Shown: positions 15,068 to 19,805 of the stretch, piece by piece | Layout: every line of letters starts with the position of its first letter | Position numbering within the stretch: position 1 is the first letter of the stretch | From: CAYWNA01 sp964459305 | Lineage (GTDB): Bacteria > Planctomycetota > Planctomycetia > Pirellulales > Pirellulaceae | Reading direction: 5' to 3' | Length of the DNA stretch: 19,805 nucleotides | Assembly (NCBI GenBank): GCA_964459305.1 | Contig: CAYWNA010000250.1 | Location: 1-19,805, forward strand | Notes under the pieces: model-generated | What the model was told of the DNA's origin: nothing | What the model saw: only the letters and a program-made list of their open reading frames with translations | The model's database searches: none | Position numbers and translations under genes: made by a program

Positions 15068-15117
15068 CGCATCGTGAGTCCTCGTCGCCCAGCCAACCTC
15101 TTGCCGAAAAGACTTTC

Positions 15118-15363
15118 ATGAAACAGCGAACGCCGGTGGTCATCCTTGGGCTCACGATCTTCTGTTGCCCATCGCCCGCCACTGCCAGAAAGTGGAAGGA
15201 TAGCACTGAGTTCATTGAGGTCTATACGATCAGTGGTGACTGCTGTTCACTGAGCACCTCCGCAAACGGCAGGCCAGTACCATTGAGGAATGCATTCAGC
15301 ACGGGCACAAAGCTCTGGCCTCGCGAAGCCGGTTTCGGGTATGACATAGCAAGCCCTACTTGA
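15118..15363 (+). pseudogene. Truncated exported protein, SHD1-like N-terminus
   Basis: 81 codons. The first 24 look like a signal peptide (MKQR, hydrophobic core, ATA before RKWKDST). The segment RKWKDST just after the cut resembles the opening of SHD1-type domains, which are frequent in planctomycete secreted proteins (typically R.WtDStG.F). After about residue 35 the similarity ends and the sequence loses the pattern, so this looks like the 5' remnant of a deleted or rearranged gene rather than an intact one. It keeps a good promoter 51 nt upstream. It could instead be a genuine small secreted protein. No strong ribosome site is seen. The 242 nt after it, to 15605, hold no supported gene. 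Confidence 0.4.
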
Positions 15364-15605
15364 CCGTCTATTGCGAATCAACGACACAAGGAGGGCCTGA
15401 ATGTGTTCCTCATAATGGATGCCCTTTGCGATAGCTACTCGTTGATCTTAGCAGACCCCGAACGCGATTGGCAGGCCTCGGCGATGAGCCTTGACGTGAG
15501 GACAAGCAACCGCCTGTCCACCGTCAACCGTGGCTGCGGATGGGGCGAGGTGTTGTCGCTCCTCGGCAATTCGCGAGGAGCATCAGCGATTGTCGAGCGA
15601 CTAAC

Positions 15606-16784
15606 CTACTTCGGCGCCAAGCGGACTTCGCCGCGGTCTGGTATCGCCTTGACCAGAGCGAAACGTCCCTTCTCGTGTTTGACAACGCGAGCTTCCACGG
15701 ATGCACCTCCCTGCGTTGCGGCTACACCTGGCCATTCATCCGGCAGGCGGACCTTGATCGTCAACGGAAAGGCAAAGAGCGTGTCATCCATGTCATCCGA
15801 GAGCACGAAGCGAATCTCGTCGGCTGCGCTTCTCGTTACTTCGAGCCGGGCGGTGTCGCGCTCCATGCCGTAGCAGGCCACCTCACGGAACAGGCCCACC
15901 CAGATCTCGTCTTTCTTCGAGGCCAGATGCGCCAGTTGCTCGGCCACGCGGGCCTGGGTAGCGTCCTTCTCTTCTTTGGTTCGGCCGGCACGAACGTAAT
16001 GGTAGACCGGCGCCAGCCACGCCCGGCGATGAACAGGACGACTGAGCCACGCGACCGAGGCGTGCTCACCGGTCAGCAGCATGTCGACTGTATCGGGTTG
16101 AATGTTGCACGACCCGGTTCGCATGTAGTTGATGCGGTTGGCGCGGTTGGGTGTGCCGTAGACTCCGCGACAGGCGATGTAGTACTCGGCGGCGATATCG
16201 TCCTTGCCGCTGCCCCACGGGTACGCCATGCATACAGCCCGTGTCCCAACTTTCTTCTCGATGTCTTTTTGCGAGTCGCGGTACTCGGCGCGGACCTCCT
16301 CGTCGGGGCGTTCCGCGTCGTCCTTATTGTGCGACACCGTGTGCGACTGTACGTCGTGGCCAAGCCCGCGAAGCTTGCGAAAGTCCTCCCACTCACCAAG
16401 AAACGATCTCGTTGGCTTGCCGATGCCGCCGGCGATGACGAACCAAGTAAAACGGAAACCGTACTTATCGCCCTGCTCAATCCACCAGGCGTGGTCGGGT
16501 TGGCAGTTGTCGTCGATGGTGATCGACACGGCGGAGTACTTATCGTCAGCCCAGAGGCAAACGTGGGCTTGGCCGGGCTCCTCGGGCCAAACCCGCTCGT
16601 ACGACATTTCAAAGCGGCCTTCCTTTGGTGCCGGAGGCAACGTCCGAAGCTGTTTCCGGGCTGGCTGCTCCACGGCTGGTGGCGCTTGATCCGTATTGGA
16701 ATCATCAGCGACAACCCACGCAGCCGAAACCGACAGGAGCAGGGCGAGCGGCGGGATGAAGGAAAGCGGCTTCCATCGCATCAT
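15606..16784 (-). CDS. Exported polysaccharide deacetylase (NodB-type) protein
   Basis: 392 residues with a signal peptide (hydrophobic core about 9-24, cleavage near VVADD). NodB-type motifs are in order: ITIDDN (88-93) with the catalytic/metal Asp pair, HDVQSHTVSH (143-152) giving the HxxxH zinc ligands His 148 and His 152, and AYPWG (187-191) in the position of the RxPxG motif. The family (carbohydrate esterase 4) removes N- or O-acetyl groups from glycans. The Arg of motif 3 is replaced by Tyr or Ala, so activity may differ. About 150 C-terminal residues form a beta-rich extension without a recognised domain. ATG 16784 is chosen over TTG 16796 because GAGG precedes it by 6 nt. The gene has its own 140-nt leader containing a direct repeat. 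Confidence 0.83.
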   Translation of the reverse strand: MMRWKPLSFIPPLALLLSVSAAWVVADDSNTDQAPPAVEQPARKQLRTLPPAPKEGRFEMSYERVWPEEPGQAHVCLWADDKYSAVSITIDDNCQPDHAWWIEQGDKYGFRFTWFVIAGGIGKPTRSFLGEWEDFRKLRGLGHDVQSHTVSHNKDDAERPDEEVRAEYRDSQKDIEKKVGTRAVCMAYPWGSGKDDIAAEYYIACRGVYGTPNRANRINYMRTGSCNIQPDTVDMLLTGEHASVAWLSRPVHRRAWLAPVYHYVRAGRTKEEKDATQARVAEQLAHLASKKDEIWVGLFREVACYGMERDTARLEVTRSAADEIRFVLSDDMDDTLFAFPLTIKVRLPDEWPGVAATQGGASVEARVVKHEKGRFALVKAIPDRGEVRLAPK

Positions 16785-16836
16785 GGCAGACCTCAAATGA
16801 CATACGCTGATTGAACACCGACAGTCGATGCACGGG

Positions 16837-16865
16837 CCGGATCGAGTGTGTCATTATCCGGATCG
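16837..16865. repeat. CCGGATCG direct repeat upstream of the deacetylase gene
   Basis: CCGGATCG occurs at 16837-16844 and 16858-16865, exactly 21 bp apart (two helical turns). Overlapping it is an inverted repeat CCGGAT/ATCCGG (16837-16842 and 16856-16861). It lies 53-81 nt before ATG 16784, a position suited to a regulator binding site. No regulator is known. Confidence 0.3.
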
Positions 16866-16927
16866 TATCTCGGAAATCTGCGGAGTGCTTCTTGGTTCTT
16901 ACTGACTCGACATGCAAAACTGATGAT

Positions 16928-19066
16928 CTACCACAATAACTGCTTTCCTCCCGCGCTTTCCGAAGGGGGCTCCCCCGCTCTCTGTCGTGCCTTTTCGATC
17001 ACGGGCTGCACTCTGCTCTTAATCTTCTCCTGATCCGCTTTCTTTGCCTCCTGATACTGTTCAGAGGCATACACTGCCTTGCCAATCTGCTGCAACATAT
17101 GATGATAGGGTCCCCACTCTTCTGCATGATGCTGATAACTCGGCGCCGAGCTCAGGAAACTCGGCAATGCGTCGATTGCCTTCTGGAATGCGGCTTCTTG
17201 CTGTAATCGAGGGGTATCAGGTCTTGTAAGCCTCTTAAGCATCTCTTGCGGAGAGATCATTTTGTCTACAACACCGATTTTTTCACCGCCTCCTTTCTCA
17301 GAAGCATCGGTGATAATGTCGCATACTCTCTGCGCAGCCTGTCGCGTTCTTCTCGATGGCTGAAGTTCACCGACCCTTTCCCTCTTGGCAACGCATTGCA
17401 CAAAATCTAAGAGTGAGAGAGTTATCGATGCCGTAGGTACTTCTCTGTGTGGCGTTCGTATTTTCCCGGTCAGGAGCGCTTCAGTGGCTGTGGAGAGAAA
17501 GACGGAATTCCCCCGCCCTGAAGCCGACCGCTCCTCTGACTCTGATTTTGGCCCACCATCCTTGTGCTGTACACCTTCTGTTTTGGGTGCCTGAGGCAGC
17601 GCAGTATCTGCGTCTTTGTACACATTGCGCAGTACGGCGACATTGCTGAGGAATGTCTTCTGCCACCGCTGTGTAGCAGCATGCCTTCTCTGTTCCGCAG
17701 GAGGCTTCGCTGCAATGGCTGCTTCCTCCTGTTGCTGCAGTTCCCGCAGAAGCATTTCCAGTTCCCCCTCCGTTCCGGCATCTACTTCTATGGAAACGTA
17801 CAATCCCTCCCGCTTCGATTCAGGTGTACCAATGGAAACCGCGGCCGCAGCAGTTGAAGCTCCGGATGTCGCCTTTCTTGGAAGCTTGATCTCTCCCTGC
17901 TTGTCATGGAGTTCCAGAATGTGCAGCGCAGGATCACTGAACTTGATGCGAGCGCCCGGAGGTCGTTTCACGCGAAGGAGCAACATTCTCGTCGCTGCCA
18001 CTGGCTGTTCATCCGCCTCGCCACTTGACGTTGCCGAAGCATCCCTCTGGACAATTGCACGATCTTTGCGCTCGAATTCCGGAGGCAGCGACAGGCTCGT
18101 ACTGGACGCGTTTACACCGAATCGCCGGCCCTTCATCGAAGCTTTCATAAATGCCCTTCTGCCCTCATCGTGCATGCCGCGTGTCATGGCATTCGCAGCT
18201 TCAGTCGACAGAGCCAGCAACCCATCATCGTCAGCAACAGCGGTGAGCGTAATTGGGTGTTCTGGGATCACTTCAATAATCTGATCTCCCGACTTTTTGG
18301 GACCCTTCTCTTTGGCCTCTCGAGCTCGTTCCGCCGCTCGTCTCTCCGCAATCTGGCTGATAGTGGAAAAGGCACCATCGACCGGCGACTCCACGCCGGT
18401 CAGAACCACTCTCCTGCCATCCATGCGGAGGGAAAGCTTGGAGACGTCATACGTTTCCAATTGCGGTGCGTCATCCTCTGCCTTTTTGAAGGGATTCGGA
18501 CAGGTGAGCTGAGCCCCCGCAGGCAGCATGATGGAAAACTCTCTGCCGTCATCGAGTGCGTACGCCCTGCCGATGGCGGCCTGCACATTGGATGCATCCA
18601 CCGGTCCGAGTGCGACACTTTCATCTTTAGAAGAAAAACAGAGTCCGAGCCTTCCCAAATTCTCACTAGATGACAGATTCACAGTGAACGGCATGTCCGC
18701 CTGATTCGCCGTGAGCACGGTGCACTCGGGCAATCCTTTGACAGGCCGCCGGAGCTTGCCTCCTTCGGGCGGAAGGAGCGCGCTCGCGAGGTAACACTTC
18801 CTCTCGTCAATGACGAGTTCGACCTGGCATACAGATGCGGGTTTGCTCTTCTTCTTTCCCGCTTTCAGAGTTAACGTTGAATTGACCGGCAATCCATCTA
18901 TTCTGAGAGGTGTCTTTTCGGGGAAATCCATGACCCCGCCCATAACCGCTGCAAGCCTGAGCAGCAATTCCGTTCTGCCTTCCACCACGAGTGCGCCTTT
19001 CTCATCCTTTTCCGCCACAATACTGATGGGCTTCGATTCTCTCGTGCGGGGCTTTTCCGTAGACAT
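16928..19066 (-). CDS. Large hypothetical protein, no recognised family
   Basis: 712 residues, no signal peptide and no membrane helix; I do not recognise it. The first 220 or so residues look beta-rich, with alternating hydrophobic strands and few charges in a row. An Ala/Arg/Lys/Glu helix of about 27 residues follows (near 235-262). A second beta-type region is interrupted by a low-complexity Ser/Ala/Glu stretch. A Gln/Glu/Ala-rich probable coiled coil lies near 432-470. The C-terminal third is helical and charged. No Walker, HxxxH or other catalytic motif stands out. Start ATG 19066 is preferred to an in-frame TTG at 19075; neither has a Shine-Dalgarno site. To the eye its base composition seems slightly lower in G+C than its neighbours, hinting at a different origin. 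The length without stops and the domain-like alternation argue that it is real. Confidence 0.7.
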   Translation of the reverse strand: MSTEKPRTRESKPISIVAEKDEKGALVVEGRTELLLRLAAVMGGVMDFPEKTPLRIDGLPVNSTLTLKAGKKKSKPASVCQVELVIDERKCYLASALLPPEGGKLRRPVKGLPECTVLTANQADMPFTVNLSSSENLGRLGLCFSSKDESVALGPVDASNVQAAIGRAYALDDGREFSIMLPAGAQLTCPNPFKKAEDDAPQLETYDVSKLSLRMDGRRVVLTGVESPVDGAFSTISQIAERRAAERAREAKEKGPKKSGDQIIEVIPEHPITLTAVADDDGLLALSTEAANAMTRGMHDEGRRAFMKASMKGRRFGVNASSTSLSLPPEFERKDRAIVQRDASATSSGEADEQPVAATRMLLLRVKRPPGARIKFSDPALHILELHDKQGEIKLPRKATSGASTAAAAVSIGTPESKREGLYVSIEVDAGTEGELEMLLRELQQQEEAAIAAKPPAEQRRHAATQRWQKTFLSNVAVLRNVYKDADTALPQAPKTEGVQHKDGGPKSESEERSASGRGNSVFLSTATEALLTGKIRTPHREVPTASITLSLLDFVQCVAKRERVGELQPSRRTRQAAQRVCDIITDASEKGGGEKIGVVDKMISPQEMLKRLTRPDTPRLQQEAAFQKAIDALPSFLSSAPSYQHHAEEWGPYHHMLQQIGKAVYASEQYQEAKKADQEKIKSRVQPVIEKARQRAGEPPSESAGGKQLLW

Positions 19067-19377
19067 TGGTAGCAAGGGAAACAGGTAGGGTAAGGAATCG
19101 TACTACTCTGAACGAACGATGCAAGGAAACGAAATCCAGCATACCAGGAGGAATTGGTGATTCAAGGGGCGGGGGGTGTTCGGAGGTACTTCTGTCAATC
19201 TGTCGGCCGATGACGGTGCAAACTAGGCCAACAGGAAGTAGAGGTACGATCCATCCTCGTAGTGTCGGAAACGGCGATGGTCGTCGCTGCCCTTCAATAG
19301 CGCCCCGCCCGGTAGGATCCGCGACGCACTCGACGACGCTGACCACGCCGGGTTGTCCAATGGCCGCGAGACTTACC
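19067..19377. other. Spacer with no supported gene
   Basis: About 310 nt upstream of the large hypothetical gene. A minus-strand frame runs through from 19643, and a TTG within it at 19385 overlaps the stop of the open frame described next. However, the peptide is rich in Arg, Pro and Thr, and the frame overlaps the start of the 712-residue gene. I see no clear promoter, terminator or RNA gene. Confidence 0.4.
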
Positions 19378-19632
19378 TCAGTCAATTGCTGAGATCGAGA
19401 AATCGCGAAAGGAAATCTTCTGGCCCTTCGCAATCGCTGTCTCAGGAAAGACAAAGGTGATTTCGCCCTTGTTGGTTTCAGGATCGTATTCGAAGGAGAA
19501 GTGAAGTCGCCGGTATTTGCCGCCAAGTGACGTGAAGTTGGCGTTTTCCGGATCGGCGTCACCGGTCGAGCCGGATTCCGGTAACGGACCAATACCGGGT
19601 GTTCCGCGGACTGCTCGATGATTACACTCTGG
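19378..19632 (-). pseudogene. Start-less open frame, likely 3' gene remnant
   Basis: This minus-strand frame is open for 84 codons and ends at TGA (19378-19380), but has no ATG, GTG or TTG start I can support. An in-frame TAA lies just upstream at 19633-19635. The translation looks like real protein: KYRRLHFSFEYDPETNKG followed by EITFVFPETAIAKGQKISF, with alternating beta strands and normal composition. It resembles the C-terminal end of a secreted beta-rich protein whose 5' part was lost. No family is recognised. It could also be a gene with a frameshift, from mutation or sequencing error. Confidence 0.45.
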
Positions 19633-19750
19633 TTACGGCTCATTCCTGATGGATCAAGCCGGTCTGAGGCGAAGCGTCGCTAGATGTCCTGGAATGTGTC
19701 TCCGGCAAGATACAGAAGAATACTCACTCTCTCACATTTGGAGGCCCCCA

Positions 19751-19805
19751 ATGAAGAAACGTGAACAGACCCGCCGCACCTTCCTGAAGCAGGCGGCCGT
19801 TGCCG
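19751..19805 (+). CDS. Tat-signal protein, N-terminus only (cut by window end)
   Basis: Eighteen codons are visible, beginning MKKREQTRRTFLKQAA. The RRTFLK element is a twin-arginine export signal, so the protein is probably exported folded, often with a bound cofactor. In planctomycetes this opening is common in Gfo/Idh/MocA oxidoreductases, sulfatases and DUF1501-type proteins; which one cannot be told. GGAGG lies 6 nt before ATG 19751, a strong ribosome site that fixes the start. Confidence 0.85.
   Translation, partial: MKKREQTRRTFLKQAAVA

Noticed and set aside
15388..15873. AAGGAGG followed by GTG 15403 and a 156-codon frame
   Set aside because: The ribosome-site match is good, but more than half of the frame is antisense to the deacetylase and its Ser/Arg/Thr-rich peptide looks non-coding; an ATG at 15401 gives only four codons.
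15540..16814. A 424-codon plus-strand frame opposite the deacetylase
   Set aside because: It is a shadow of the NodB-type gene; it has no motif or ribosome site.
19002..19643. A 213-codon minus-strand frame overlapping the start of the large hypothetical gene
   Set aside because: The peptide is Arg/Pro-rich without domain character and overlaps two better-supported frames.

Overview
The window looks like chromosomal DNA of a planctomycete (Planctomycetota, probably Pirellulales-like). This is inferred from gene style, not from a marker gene. The style includes a Gfo/Idh/MocA oxidoreductase with its own signal peptide, several unlinked secreted glycan-active enzymes, a Cys/Thr/Pro-repeat exported protein, a truncated gene opening on the right edge with a Tat-type RRTFLK signal, and many intergenic palindromes. 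There are no rRNA or tRNA genes, CRISPR arrays or recognisable transposases.

Layout. (1) 235-1209 (+) is a D-2-hydroxyacid dehydrogenase. It converges on 1346-2257 (-), an exported protein built from about 30 TTCAP-type hexapeptides with Arg-rich linkers. A clear intrinsic terminator for the minus-strand gene lies between them. (2) 2764-3771 (+) is a secreted Gfo/Idh-like protein. It converges, with only 20 nt between, on 3792-4952 (-), a geranylgeranyl-reductase-type flavoprotein. (3) 5455-10587 (+) is the most interesting block: a compact four-gene locus resembling a type VII (ESX/WXG100) secretion system. It holds two small WXG100-like proteins (5455-5724 and 6404-6643), a helical coiled-coil protein (5829-6407), and a 1309-residue membrane-anchored FtsK/SpoIIIE (EssC/EccC-like) ATPase (6658-10587). 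The usual partners (EsaA, EssA, EssB, YukD, EccB, EccD, mycosin) are absent from the window. The ATPase has a long coiled-coil N-terminus instead of FHA domains. Two palindromic repeats sit in the locus: one between genes 1 and 2, and one inside the ATPase gene that adds exactly 16 codons in frame.

(4) 10658-16784 is a set of mostly exported enzymes: a five-Asp-box sialidase-like protein with a duplicated N-terminal beta module (+), a beta-class carbonic anhydrase with a signal peptide (-), a GH33-type sialidase (-), a truncated SHD1-like leader ORF behind a good promoter (+), and a polysaccharide-deacetylase-like protein (-). (5) 16928-19066 (-) encodes a 712-residue protein I do not recognise. 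It is followed by a stretch with one coding-looking open frame that lacks a start codon, and then by the first 18 codons of a Tat-signal protein at the right edge.

How the genes work together. The WXG/ATPase genes are tightly packed (a 4-nt overlap and a 14-nt gap) and very probably form one functional unit. The ATPase would energise export of, or be regulated by, the WXG-like proteins. The sialidases and the deacetylase are consistent with breakdown or remodelling of complex glycans, a common planctomycete lifestyle. They are not arranged as one operon, so a shared pathway is only an inference.
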